64,000 bases of DNA from Uloborus plumipes (taxonomy: Eukaryota; Arthropoda; Arachnida; Araneae; Uloboridae). The notes beneath the pieces are model-generated. The model worked only from the letters and a program-made list of their open reading frames with translations, was not told where the DNA came from and did no database searches. This document shows positions 24,562-36,522 of this stretch, in pieces. Within the stretch, counting starts at the first letter, position 1; every line of letters starts with the position of its first letter. A program made the position numbers and the translations under genes. The stretch lies in assembly GCA_038373865.1 (NCBI GenBank), contig JAXGGA010000035.1, positions 1-64,000 on the forward strand. Direction: 5' to 3'.

Positions 24562-24690
24562 GTTAAGGTATGGGCTTTCATGTAAAAAAAATACACAGAT
24601 ATCTTTGCTTGGTTTTAATTTATATTGAAACAGTACTTACTTAAAAAATACGCCTCGTAGTTGCCAAAAGCAATGAAAAATAACAGTGAA

Positions 24691-25379
24691 ATTGAACCTT
24701 TTATTTCAAAAACCAGTCAACAGACAAATTCGTTGCTTTGAGAAAAACGAAAAAACTGTTTAGCAACCAACTTTTTTTTTTTATTTAGATGTTTTTATTT
24801 TTTGGGCTTAAAGTAGACCTTATTTGGACACTTCACCGACAAAAAAAATGTTTTCCGTTTTCTTATCTTTAGTGCAAAAAACATTATTAAAACTTTTGTA
24901 GTTGACTGCTTTTTGCAATAAAGTCGTTCACGCCTTTTTTCAGAGCTTAGGTCTCAATTTTAGTTGGATTTCGTAATAAAAATAAGAATACGTTAGATTA
25001 AAACATTTATTTTTTTACTCAGCACTAACTAATTGTATTTTTCTTTTAATAAATCCTTTTTATGTTTCCGAGATCTCTGTGATACATGGAGAGAATGAAA
25101 CTACACCAACAACCCAGACTAGTAATACCAACGGATCAGAAGATACGCCGCAAGAAGAAATAAAAAAAAATCTAGTTTTGCGCAAAAACCAATCAAGAGA
25201 CGTAGTTGACAGGTTTTTGCACTGAAGGCGATATTTAGGGTGTTGCCTTCTTGAAAAACACCGTTCATTGTGTGTATCTGCACTAAAATGTGCATTTACC
25301 CCTAAGGAATTACACGGCACCAATAACTCAATGTAAAAAAAAAAGGCTGTTGACTGGTTTTTGAAATGAACGGTTCAAT
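24691..25379. mobile_element. MITE with ATTGAACC ends and a repeated AAAAACCAGTCAAC motif
   Basis: The ends are inverted repeats of about 36 bases, ATTGAACC(T/G)TT(T/C)ATTTCAAAAACC on the left and its complement on the right. The motif CAAAAACCAGTCAAC or a close variant appears at 24707, 24903 (complement), 25183, 25205 (complement) and 25349 (complement). Such sub-terminal repeats often bind transposase; that role is an inference. No superfamily is assigned. The 87-codon frame at 25060-25323 (minus) lies inside and has no known motif. Confidence 0.7.
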
Positions 25380-25878
25380 TATAAAGTTAAATTTGTTAAT
25401 GAACTTAATAAACTAATTTCTAGGCTGAACTTCGGCAAGCATATGTTAACGGATTTTCACAATAGATTGCACGGTTCGCAAACTTTTCAAACAATACGGG
25501 TTTTCGAAGCTTTCTTTGATTCAAGTCAAGTAGTCATCAGTTTAAAAGCGTTTATAAAAGCTTTCTTTCTCCCACTAGAGAGTAAACTTAATGAAAATGA
25601 ATAAAGGTTTCTTATTCCATATAATAAGAATAATTACCAGGCAAACATGTCGCAATTTCAAAAAGTTTCACCTTAAATAAAATTTTGAAACGTAAATTCT
25701 TAAAAAAGAAACATTCAAAAATGTTTTCTAAATCCAAAGACTATTTCTACAAGCTTGTTTAGCTCTAAAAAAATGAAATAAATTAAGTATTATGATTTCT
25801 TGATTGCATGGAAAAGAAGTAGGTAGTATACAGCTATGTACGAATTGATTTTACTGCACCGCTGGTCTTTTGTTTTCT
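25380..25878. other. Unassigned DNA
   Basis: No gene or element end recognised in this A/T-rich stretch. Confidence 0.4.
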
Positions 25879-25882
25879 TTAA

Positions 25883-26407
25883 CCCATTTATGCCCAAGTT
25901 TATTGTAACAATTTTTTTCTTTTTTTAGCTGCTTAAAACTCTTACTTTGAATGGTTTACATACATTTTAGGCTTAAAATAGTTCGCCGTTGCGATATTTA
26001 TTAAGTTATTTAACGTCCTGTTTATGTGATATTTTTCAGATATGTGAGCAAAATACGACCTTACTTGATTTTACTTTTGCAAAGTAACATTACAGAAGGC
26101 ATCAGTGATCAATTTTAAGCAAATCATTTTAAAGTAGTTTAATTTCATGGAAAATAAGTTAGCGAAAAAAAAAAAAAACAAACTTACTTTCTGTGGCTAC
26201 CTATGGTGGATCGCTGCTTGACTGATTTGTCTGAAAATAGCTGTCAATAGATAAACTCTGATGTCCAAATAATGGCTCTAACTAGTTTTCTCAAGAAGAC
26301 TATTTAACTTGTGAAAAACAGCTTCAGTAAAATGATATACCCATTACAGGTTTTTGTATGCAGTAACTAACAAGCGTCCCGTTTTTTCGCTACTAGGCAC
26401 AAATGGG
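25883..26407. mobile_element. piggyBac-like MITE, copy 1
   Basis: The element starts CCCATTTATGCCCAAG and ends CTAGGCACAAATGGG. TTAA flanks it at 25879-25882 and 26408-26411, the signature target of piggyBac transposons. The 525 bp interior has no open frame. A diverged copy sits at 51205-51728 in the same orientation and is co-linear along its whole length. It would have been moved by a piggyBac transposase encoded elsewhere. Confidence 0.9.
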
Positions 26408-26411
26408 TTAA

Positions 26412-26513
26412 ATTTTTGATTTAAATTTAAAGTAAAGAAATTAAAATATTGCTAGATAGGTGGTGTTGGACACTGTGAAAATATTTTACCATTTCACTTT
26501 GACCCACATTCCT
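26412..26513. mobile_element. GGGGCAAAGTG family fragment, copy B right end
   Basis: The phrase AGATAGGTGGTG and the terminus ACCATTTCACTTTGACCCACATTCC match the right end of copy A (5325-5382), with TA at 26514-26515. The left part is not recognisable beyond the piggyBac-like insertion. Confidence 0.65.
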
Positions 26514-27086
26514 TACTTATTAAGTACATTAATCCAGCAACTATCATCAGCATAATTAAAAATTTAAGTTAAAAATGTGTAAATAATTATGTAACATTAT
26601 ATGGTGAGGAGAGGGAGTAAAGGGGAAGTGACACTTTGGGACAAAGGAGGAAAGGGGTCAAATATGTTGAAAGAAAGTGCAACATCATTTATGGACATCT
26701 CCTAACTGGGTTCTCGTGGGGTCATTCCATGTCAGTTCACCCGGTCATGTAACCCATGTCCTCGGATTTTGATAAAAGTTGGTGTATTTAATATTTTTAT
26801 GGTGGTTAGTAACCATAGGAATTCTTTTGCCCATATGTGATCTGGTTTTTGTTTTACAGGTCGTCAAACTTTTCAAAAAATTGCATTTTCTGTCAACCGC
26901 TAAGCCTAATCTGCATGTATACGTATCTCTTCAGTAAATTGTGACGGGTGCAGAAATCTTTCAATATTTCCAAAAATTCTCAGATATGTTGCTGAAAGTA
27001 TGAGGATTTAATAAAAAAATACTTGAAATTTATATAATATAATTTTGTTTGAATAAAATTTGAATAAACTACGACAAGCATTTTTT

Positions 27087-27690
27087 TTCTTGTGCAAAAC
27101 ATGAGTTTACTTAAGTGGCATTTCACGAAAAGGCGGAGGTCCTATTCAATAATGGAAGCATTCGAAATGATCCTGAAGGTGTGTTCTATCATTGCAAAGA
27201 ATAAAATTAGTGGTTTTTTTCGTTTTCTCGTTGCTGTTGCAGAATATACACATTTCAGTATCAAAATTTTTGAAAAAAAGTTCTAGTCATTTTCCTAACC
27301 TAAATTTCACTGAAAAGCAAACATACCTTTATTTTAAAGTGTATTTACAGCCCTATTATGCTACTTAAAAATCATCTTAATCCCTTATTAAGTAGAAAGA
27401 AAAGTGAGAAATAATTTATGACTCCCAAATTCAGTTGTTAAGTTCAGCAAATTATCAGATGTAGAAAAAAGATGTGCAAAACATGAATTCACTTTAGTAG
27501 CTTTTTATGAAGAGGCGGAGGTCATATTCAATAATAGAAGCATTCGAAATAAACCTAAAGGTGTGTTCTATTATTACAAAGAATAAAATTAGTGGCTTTT
27601 TTTCGTTTTCTTGTTGCTATTGCACAATATACACATTTCAGTACCAACATTTTTGAAAAAAGTTCTAGTCATTTCCGTAACTTAATTTTC
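27087..27690. repeat. Direct duplication of about 200 bp in each foldback arm
   Basis: The segment starting AACATGAGTTTACTTAAGTG (27099) returns as AACATGAATTCACTTTAGTA about 390 bases later (27481), with AGGCGGAGGTC, CATTCGAAAT and CATTTCAGTA in the same order. The right arm holds mirror copies at about 28740-28950 and 29140-29330. A 61-64 codon frame is open in the outer copy of each arm but broken in the inner copies, so coding is unlikely. Confidence 0.8.
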
Positions 27691-27904
27691 AATATTCTTT
27701 GCGTAAAAGAAGCATTGTTCATACTTTTGTAGCATGAAAACGTTTATTTAGTTTTAATGAGTCATAATTGTATTGAATGTGCGAAGAAGAGATAGGATAG
27801 CACAATCTTTAAAGTAAAAATAATAATTAAAAATGTGAGTTTCTGAATATTATCGGATTGTTTGTCTTTGAAGTGTTTGTGTGATCCTGTTTTCAGCAAA
27901 TTTA

Positions 27905-28478
27905 AGGAATATACTGTTTGATATTTTAACGCTCAACCTTCCTTGCATTTGCGCATGTATCAGGTCTCTTCTTATTTTTTCAAAATATGGGTCATAGTGA
28001 TAAGTGGGATAAAGAATGTGAGTGGGTTTTCTATTTCGTTTTGTTTGTTTTTCATTGAATTCGCTAATCAGGAAGGTTGGTTTGCGCTGATAAATAATAA
28101 TAGGAGATAATTAAAAAGCTAGATCCCCGGACAGACATAATTCAATAAAAATAAACTAGAAATTTCAGCATCCAGTTAAGAGCAAATACAGCTTTCGACA
28201 CTTGCTATTGGAGTTTAAAAGAAAAAAATTGAAAATTTTCAAGTAAGTGACTATGCTGGATTTGAAGCAAGACTATCTTTTACCTAAGAAGAGACTATTA
28301 TCTTAAAAATAACCAAGAAATAGTAAGATGTTAAATGAAATAACTACGTCAAACGGTCCGTAACATAAGATTCTGGAAGATGTTACTATTCTCTCCAAAA
28401 GGAGATTGAATATGTACAAAATAAGTATTCCGAATATTTCATGATAACTTGACTTCAACAAGTACTGTCCGACGTCGG
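27905..28478 (-). repeat. Dispersed family D1, copy a (centre of the foldback)
   Basis: The run CCTTCCTTGCATTTGCGCATG followed by AGGTCTCTTCT, TTTTTCAAAA and TGGG matches the reverse complement of 57480-57555 almost word for word, and less closely the regions at 46128 and 59895. Strand is given relative to the copies at 57 and 59 kb. Its outer sequence is shared with both foldback arms, so the foldback may have formed around it. Confidence 0.65.
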
Positions 28479-29723
28479 AAATGCAAGGAAGGTCGAGCGT
28501 TAAAATAACAAACTGAATATTCCTTAAATTTGCTGAAAACAGGATCACACAAACACTTCAAAGACAAACAATCCGATAATATTCGGAAACTCATGTTTTT
28601 CATTGTTTTTTTTTTTTATCTCTTCTTCGCACATTCAATACAATTATAAATCATTAAAAATAAATATAATACGTTTTTATGCTACAAAAGCATGAGCTAT
28701 GCCTCTTTTACACAAAAAATATTGAAAATTAAGTTAGGAAATGACTAGAACTTTTTTCAAAAATGTTGGTACTGAAATGTATATGTATATTGTGCAATAG
28801 CAACAAACAAAAAAAAAAAAAAACGAAAAAAGCCACTTATTCTGTTCTTTGCAATGATAGAACACACCTTTAGGTTTATTTCGAATGCTTCTATTATTGA
28901 ATATGACCTCCGCCTCTTCATAAAAAGCTACTAAAGTGAATTCATGTTTTGCACATCTTTTTTCTACATCTGATATTTTGCTGAACTTAACAACTGAATT
29001 TGGGAGTCATAAATTATTTCTCACTTTTCTTTCTGCTTAATAAGGGATTAAGATGATTTTTAAGTAGCATAATAGGGCTGTAAATACACTTAAAAATAAA
29101 AATATGTGTGCTTTTCAGTGAAATTTAGGTTAGGAAAATGACTAGAACTTTTTTTCAAAAATTTTGATACTGAAATGTGTATATTCTGCAACAGCAACGA
29201 GAAAACGAAAAAAACCACTAATTTTATTCTTTGCAATGATAGAGCACACCTTCAGGCTCATTTCGAATGCTTCCATTATTGAATAGGACCTCCGCCTTTT
29301 CGTGAAATGCCACTTAAGTAAACTCATGTTTTACACAAGAAAAAAAATGCTTGTCGTAGTTTATTCAAATTTTATTCAAACAAAATTATATTATATAAAT
29401 TTCAAGTATTTTTTTATTAAATCCTCATACTTTCAGCAACATATCTGAGAATTTTTGGAAATATTGAAAGATTTCTGCACCCGTCACAATTTACTGAAGA
29501 GATACGTATACATGCAGATTAGGCTTAGCGGTTGACAGAAAATGCAATTTTTTGAAAAGTTTGACGGCCTGTAAAACAAAAACCAGATCACATATGGGCA
29601 AAAGAATTCATATGGTTACTTACCACCATAAAAATATTAAATACACCAACTTTTATCAAAATCCGAGGACATGGGTTACAAAATCCCGTTTTCCTGGGTG
29701 ATTTGACATGGATTGACCCCGTG

Positions 29724-30360
29724 GGCAGTTTCATACATTTACAAATTGGGTAGTTCCTATTTCGAGCAAACAAAAATAAAGTAAAGAGTTTTGATAGTTT
29801 TTAATCATCTAAGACAAATTGTTTTAAAAGCGTTTCCTTACATTTAGATTCCTTTTAAAATTCAATTTACATTTGTTATTTTTTTTCTAAGTTCGGAGCG
29901 TGAGCAAATAAAATTAAAAGTTGATTTTCAGCTTAAATCGATATTATTCGTATCGGCTTTTGTTCCTTTCTTTCCCTCTTTCTTTTTAAAAAATAAAGAC
30001 AGTGATTTACGAATACCTTACATATTTCTGAATTCATACAAAGTTTACATATGGCTTATACGAATACGTAGATCAGATCTTAAGTTTAAAGTTTCAATGT
30101 ATAACTACACAATGATATAATCACCCTGTTAAGTTAATCGTGCACAATCAAAACAATGCTTTAGCATTAAGAATAAATATATATGGGCGATTCTTTATAA
30201 ACTCGTAATTACCTGTCCGGAACGAGTATTTTAAAGATAATAAAGTGTAATAAAGTAATTATCGCTATTAATACAAGTAAAACATTAATACTTTGTGGCA
30301 AAATTGTATTTGAAGCGGTAGCAATTTTTTTTTTCTATAAATTATCTAAGCACCAAAAAC
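29724..30360. other. Unassigned DNA
   Basis: A/T-rich, with ATATATATGGGCG near 30178. No gene recognised. Confidence 0.4.
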
Positions 30361-30928
30361 ACAGTCCTCTGGCTGTCCCAATCCTATAATATAACACAGG
30401 CAATATTTCAAAAAACCTATTTTCACACCATAAATTTGGTAATTAATATCTTAAACTAGAATAATGCAACTATAGTTTTTTTTTTTTTGTAAAATAAGGC
30501 CTGGTTACATATTTCTAAAACTTAAAATTGTCGTTTAAGTTCTGTCCGGAGTTTTTTCAAACAGTCCCCTGCCACAAATTCTAAGCCACAATAGAAAATC
30601 TTTTAGTCTTGAAAATGCTTTTTGGCAGGAAGTTAAAAGTAGTGGTATGAAGTTAAAGTGTGAATTTGCCGAAATTGCCGAGAACGGTGTTGAAACGCCA
30701 CTTTGTTTAGTTTGAGAGCCACATTTGTGATGAAAGTATGCATCTGGGTTGTTGCGAAAACAGGTCCTCTGGAAAGTGTTTTGATTAATGCTAATTAGTT
30801 TAATTATGAAACATATTAGTTATGTCCCCGGTTTGTGCCTAAATTTATAAGTAATTTCGAAATTAATTATGTTCCAACTATTTTGCATATATTATGCAAC
30901 AAAGTGCAAATACACAGTCCCCTGCTTA
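30361..30928. repeat. ACAGTCCYCTGSC motif at about 200 bp spacing
   Basis: The word ACAGTCCTCTGGC is at 30361, ACAGTCCCCTGCC at 30561, ACAGGTCCTCTGG at 30759 and ACAGTCCCCTGCT at 30914. Intervals are 200, 198 and 155 bases. The sequence between them is not an evident tandem repeat. It may be the core of an unrecognised non-autonomous element; no terminal repeats were found. Confidence 0.5.
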
Positions 30929-31759
30929 GTAATACTAGGCATTGGGACTCACCTCCTATCATTATTTATCAAAAAAACACAAACTTCACTTGGCCCTCTT
31001 TCAAACCAAAGAAAGAGATTCATTTCATGAGCAATATTATGATAACTATACGAACTTAATAAAAAAACAAGAAGTTCAGTCAAGAACTAAACGAGCCTAC
31101 TTTCCCGTACATCGACATCGGCATTCTAGCATCTGATCAATATTCTCTTGAATATCTGAAACTGAAAATTATGTAAACATACCTTTATAGCACTTAAAGA
31201 TGATTTCTAAAAGCAAAATATACCCCTCTTGTCAGATGAAATGGACACGTAAAAAGTAAATAAACGAGTAAAAAAAGTTTTGTCGCACCTTTTAAAGAAT
31301 GTAACTGTTATAGTTCTTCCGTAGAAAAATTTCACAATCGTTTTCAAAAGAAAAAAAATTATAAATAAAATAAAAGTACAAAGAACATCAAAACACATTT
31401 TATCAAAGAACTAGCGGTACCCGCACGGCTTTGCCCGTGGTATAAAATTAAAAGTTCATTTGTAAAATAATTGATATAGCAGAAAAAATGCTCTATTTTA
31501 GTTTTATTCAACTACACTGGCGGAAAAAAAAATCCCAACACCAAGAAAGACTTGTGTTAGATAAACGAAATTTGGTAGGCGTGTTTATACAACTGAAAGA
31601 TGACATCGATTGAAATTTCGTGTTCCGCGCATAAGTGTGGCGCAGCTGGCGTCACTCAGAACATGCAAATAAGGCTTGTTTTAAAAGCGTGTTGTGAAGC
31701 TCGTGTGTATTATTTTTCCGTGAAATTGGACGAATTGCGTTCATGTTAGCCAGGAATAC

Positions 31760-34700
31760 TAGTCCGTGGGACAGTAAGCCATATCGTTTAGTTTGGAAGA
31801 AATAATTTTGGCACACGAGAAAACAACGGAAGTGTACGAAAAAAATGTTTAGTGTGAAGAATATTAAAAGTTCTGGAATAAAACGCTGCTCTCAAGTACA
31901 AAAAAGTGCCATTAAATAACGAACTATTTCACAAACGCGTAGGTAATTACACCGAATTTTCTTCCGATGAGCCAATAGGAGGCGCCGAAAACGTAAACAA
32001 ACTTTCGATCGTAATACGCAGTGTTTATTTTATGTAGCTTCTCTAAGTGCAAGAGCAAAGCGTTGTGTATTAACTGTTTTGGTTTGTCATATGCAGAAAT
32101 ATTTGTTTTATTCTTCGAACTTTGTTACTAAAACGAATTTTTGTTCTAATAGAATGTCAAATTTAATAATAATTTGGCATCACAGCGTCGTTTTCTAACG
32201 TTTGGCAACAAATATTTACACCGTTATGTCTGAGTCATGTGCACTGCGTCGTTTGTGTTTTTTCGTTTGGTTTTTAAAATGCTATCGTGTTTTTCAACAT
32301 ACATCATTGGATCAAGATTCATTCTTATCACATTATTTTCTAAATATTCTCAAAAATGTGTTGAACTGTGCTGCGGAACTTACATCGCAGAAAGCAGAAG
32401 TATCAACTCCGTCACAGAACATCACAGTAATCACGGCATTTAAAACCGATTTGAATCAACTCAAGATATTTTCTGGAAACACGATCCTCTTTCATTCTTC
32501 TAAATGTCTTGAAAAATGAGTATGTGCTACAAGTTTTATTATTTTCATATTTAATTTCGTTCACACAGGTTAGTATTCACTTACTTTTCAAACGATTTAC
32601 TGCAAAAAGACCCCCGAGTAGAACTGAGTATAAACGGGGGCTAAGCACATTACAATTCAAGCCAAAACTTTTCCCAAATATCAAAGAACCTGCTTCGAAT
32701 AAATTTCCGAAATGATAACTAATATTTGAGAGCAAGCAGCTGCCATAGAGCAGAGGAATTGACTTGATTTTTCCCTCAAGGACTCAACATCCTATTTTGT
32801 GTTCATCGAGAAACCGTAACAAATGTATTTATCCTGTAGAAGATTTACAATGAACAGAAATTTACTTCTTTTAATATTTCCGTTTTTAATATTCAGTGTT
32901 AATAAAAACCTTTTCTATAGAATCTTATCATAAAACCTTACAGGAATAAAACTAAGCATACATTTATTGAGAAATTGTTGTTTTTCAAACTGTAATAATA
33001 ATTTTGTTTTCAGCATCTTTTTTTAATAAGGTAGTATTTAGTTGTACTTTATAAACACAGTTTTTCACATTTTCTGCCTTACAAACTGAATAGAAAATCA
33101 ATGATCCATATTTCTGATATACAAGACGAGTTATCCAAAAAAAAAAAAAAGAAAGAAAAATTGCACCAACCCTGGGTTTATTGAAGCTATAGAAAAAAGT
33201 TTTCTGCGAAACTTTGTTCCATAATGAAGGAGCAACTGGTCAAATTTTTATTTCCGCGCGGTTTTTGTGATGCAACTATTAGAGTTAGTTTTTCTGAAAG
33301 GTATTTGCACCAGGAGCACGAATTTGGATGTTGTCACCCCCAAAAATAGTGCAGGGGGCTACTAAAGTTACAACAAATGGATTCGCTAAAATTCCCATAT
33401 CTTCATTATTTCTTGATTTATAACCGGTTTTGAAACCTTAAAATGCTTAATACCACCTTATAAAAATTTGAGGCATAAAAGTCTCAATTCAAATTGTTGA
33501 CACGTGTTTCTAAGCTATTAAGAGCTCTTTTTCAATGTAAAAGATGAGAGTTCATGAACGTAAAGTCTGCCGGCTAAGGATGTTTTTTTCATTGAATAGG
33601 GGCTCCTTTTAATTAATTCGGTCATTTGGCCAATCGGGGGGGGGGGGAGGTCCCCCCTCCCAAGTTTTGAAACAAAATGTGAATGCAAATTTGTGTGTAT
33701 TTACCTTTTTCACAATATGTATTGAATTTGCCCCTTTGCCTTGACCCATCGTTTAGAGGGGGTTAAACTGCCCCCGTCCACCCCATTTCTTTGAAAAATT
33801 TTGTTGTCTTTTGTCGCTCCCACTTATATGTAAAAAACATTTTTACGTATAAGTGTGTTCTTTGTTGTTTTCCTATCAAATTTACTTTGAGTATACAACA
33901 TTTTATCCCCTTCTCTATACTTTTTTGAATAGGGGCGTGCACAAAGGAGGTGAATACACCTGTTAGTCTAGAAAAAAGCTTTTTATTTTCGAGCTTTAAA
34001 TTTTTCTGTCATTTTGTAAAAAAAATCGGTTGGGAATATACACCCTGATGTTAATAAAGCAAGCCTAAAATTGAAAATCGTTAAATAAGGAGGGAAGTAT
34101 GTGCAGGGGGTAAAAATTAAGGTGGGGGAGGGCAGCCATTTTTGGCCAGACCAAAATTTCTGTACACACTCCTGCAGCTCCTGATAAAAATTTGGAAAAA
34201 AGGGCCTGTCCATCCCCCCCCCCCCCCTTCGGTGGAAAAAAATTGAAATGACAGGCCTGGTTGTAACTAGTGGCGTAAAGAATGAAGGAGTCTTTACAGA
34301 CTGGAAAAAATTTTTATAATTAATTCTTGCGAGGGCTAAATATACCAAAATATATTGATTTTTATTTTCCTCCCCTCCCCTAAATTATAGGCTTGGGCAA
34401 AAAGTACAAATTAAATACATAATATAGGTAAAAGGATAATTACGTTCAGAAAATGTGCATTCACATTTTGTTTCGAAACTTAGGGGGGGGGGGTAGGACC
34501 CACATGATTGTCCAAATGACAGGCTTGATTACATGTAGCCCTTATTCAATGAAAAAAACATCCAGAGTCGGATGACTTTTCATTCATGAACTCTCCTCTT
34601 TTACATTGAGAAAAGACTTCTTAATAGCTTCGAAACACGTGTCAACAATTTGAATAGAGTCGTTTATGCTTCAAAATGTTGTTATCCATTGTATTTAATC

Positions 34701-35499
34701 ATTTTAAGCCTTGAGGACCGATTTCAAATCAAGACATAATGAAGATATGGGTATTTTAGTGAATCAATTTTTTGTAACTTAAGCCGCCCCCCTGCACTAT
34801 TTTGGGGGGTGGTTACATCCGATTTCATACTCCAGGTGGCAATACCTTTCATAAAAACTAACTCCCATAATTATATTACAAAATTCTCACGGAGAACCAG
34901 TTGCTCTCAGACTACCAGCTGAAGTTTTACAGCCGTTCAAGAAAACCACGCGTGAGCACGGCTCGGCGTCGAAAGAAATGTCGCCAAGCCGAAAGGTAGC
35001 CAACCTACAGAAAAAACTGAAACCGTTCCGTAATACATTTTTCGGAGCTGCAGTTCAATTTATTCTAGTATTCAGCGTAAAATAAAATTGTCGACCATGT
35101 TTCGTCCGTTATTGTATGAAATTCATCCTCTAAATTACCGTCCATAATGAATTTTACAACTCATCAAACCCGTATTTACCGCAGCAACACCATTGCTTTT
35201 ACGTGGAAAATCGAGTAGACGAGATTAAAGCGGAGCTCATGTTTACATTTTCCTTGTCTATGATTGGTTCCGAGTTGCTGGACGATGCAACGATAAAAGA
35301 AGCATGTTCCTTTGCAAAGATGATACAGTTCCTCATTTAATTTCAATTTTCGAACTTAACTGCAGCAGTTAGTTCCAGAACTTTTTTTCTCGTAATTACT
35401 AAGCATAATTTTACGAAAAAGTGGTATTTTCTTTCGTGCCAGAATTTTTATTGCGAAACTTGATTTCTAGCAACAATTCTGGAGCTGAACCACGGACTA
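31760..35499. repeat. Diverged outer inverted repeat inside the Tc1-like element
   Basis: TAGTCCGTGG at 31760-31769 is mirrored as CCACGGACTA at 35490-35499. The sequences inside, about 31785-31900 and 35355-35465, remain recognisable as inverted copies (for example TTCCAGAACTTTT and TCGTGYGCCARAATT), as do parts near 31950 and 35250. Arm lengths differ, the left having about 0.9 kb more, so later insertions or loss have occurred. Short frames here (105 and 68 codons at 32202-32519) match nothing I know. Confidence 0.5.
33230..34906. repeat. Inner foldback with arms of about 450 bp
   Basis: GAGCAACTGGT at 33230-33240 is mirrored by ACCAGTTGCTC at 34896-34906. The arms then match through CAAAAATAGTGCAGGGGG, CATATCTTCATTAT, ACACGTGTTTC and a G/C-run block (33637-33660 and about 34482-34500). 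The central 0.75 kb is not matched and contains C/G runs. The 121-codon frame at 33983-34348 (minus) lies in this centre and is a by-product of those runs. No target duplication was identified. Confidence 0.8.
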
Positions 35500-35508
35500 T
35501 ACCTTTTA

Positions 35509-36522
35509 AGAAGACGAAGAAGCCATTATCAACAGCTCACCGAGTTTAAACGAGATCGTACAAATTGGCTACGAGAAGGTGGATTTTCATTTCGCGATAT
35601 TGCAGAAAGACTTGGGTGGGAATGTTTCCACCATGCTTGATTATTGGAAGTTATGGGCAAGGGATGGTACTACCTCAAGAAGATCGAGTTCCGAGCTGCC
35701 ACGTGGCACGACTGAGAAGGAAGATCGCCGAATCTTGCGTACGGCTGTGGCGCATCGTACTGCATCTACGGCTGACATTCGAGCTGCAGTTGGTACCGTC
35801 GTGACCTAAGGAACGGTAAGAAACTGTTTACTTCAAGCAAAGCTCTGGGCCAGGCAGCCTGTAGTCGGTATTCCATTGACTGCAAACCATTACCTTTTCC
35901 GACGGCAGTGGTGCCACGACAGAGCTCACTGGAGGTCGGAGTGGAGATCTGTTGTAATTTTTGATGAAAACAGATTCTGAATTAGTGCCAGTGGTGGCTG
36001 TATATTGGTCAGAAGGAGGCCAGGGGACCGCCTGCATCCAAGCGGTCTACGGCCTAGACACACGGGACTCACACCTGGAGTTATGGTCTCTGGAGCAATT
36101 TCCTACGACAGCAGGGGCATTCTTGTGGTTATCCCAAACTCACTGACTGAAAATTTGTCGTCAGTCTGTTAATTTAACCAGTAGTACAGCCCTTCATGAG
36201 TAGCATTCAAGGGGGCGTTTTCCAACCGGATAACGCTCGCCCTCACATCGCTGCTGTAACGCAATGTGCTCTACAGAGTGCTGACATGTTACCATGACCT
36301 GCAAAATCACCAGGTCTGTCTCCAATTGATAACGTATGGGATATCATGGGATGGCACCTCGAGCATCATCCACAATCAGCAATGACGGTCCTAGTATTGA
36401 CACAGCAAGTGCAACAAGCATGGAACTTTATACCACAAAATGACATTCGGCACCTGTATGACATAATGCATGCACGCTTGCAGGCTTGCTTTCAAAATTC
36501 TGGAGGTTACACCCTCTATTAA
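35509..36522 (+). pseudogene. Tc1-like transposase pseudogene
   Basis: A DDE transposase of the arthropod Tc1 group can be followed from RRRRSHYQQLTEF and the helix-turn-helix LREGGFSFRDIAERLG (35509-35620), through a frameshift to SRRSSSELPRGTTEKEDRRI and TASTADIRAAVG (the second helix domain), then, after stops and shifts, VVIFDEN with the first catalytic Asp (about 35953), FQPDNARPH with the second (about 36220) and SPGLSPIDNVWD at about 36313, ending GGYTLY and a stop at 36520-36522. The third catalytic residue, normally Glu, reads as Asp. At least three frameshifts and several stops rule out activity. It lies between the inverted-repeat block and the right Tc1 end, as expected for Tc1 layout. 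Confidence 0.93.

Larger units (their letters stand above)
26719..29719. mobile_element. 3.0 kb foldback element with long inverted arms
   Basis: The left arm (26719-27950) and right arm (28479-29719) are inverted copies over roughly 1.2 kb. The termini read GGGTCATTCCATGTCA and TGACATGGATTGACCC, with a 4 bp duplication CGTG outside (26715-26718 and 29720-29723). The 528 bp centre (27951-28478) is not matched between arms and belongs partly to a dispersed family also found at 46110, 57335 and 59330. Each arm carries an internal direct duplication (see 27087-27690). The GGGTCAnTCCATGTCA end recurs in animal DNA transposons, but I cannot name the superfamily. Confidence 0.9.

Noticed and set aside
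33983..34348. 121-codon minus frame
   Set aside because: It sits in the unmatched centre of a foldback repeat with C/G runs; no known domain.
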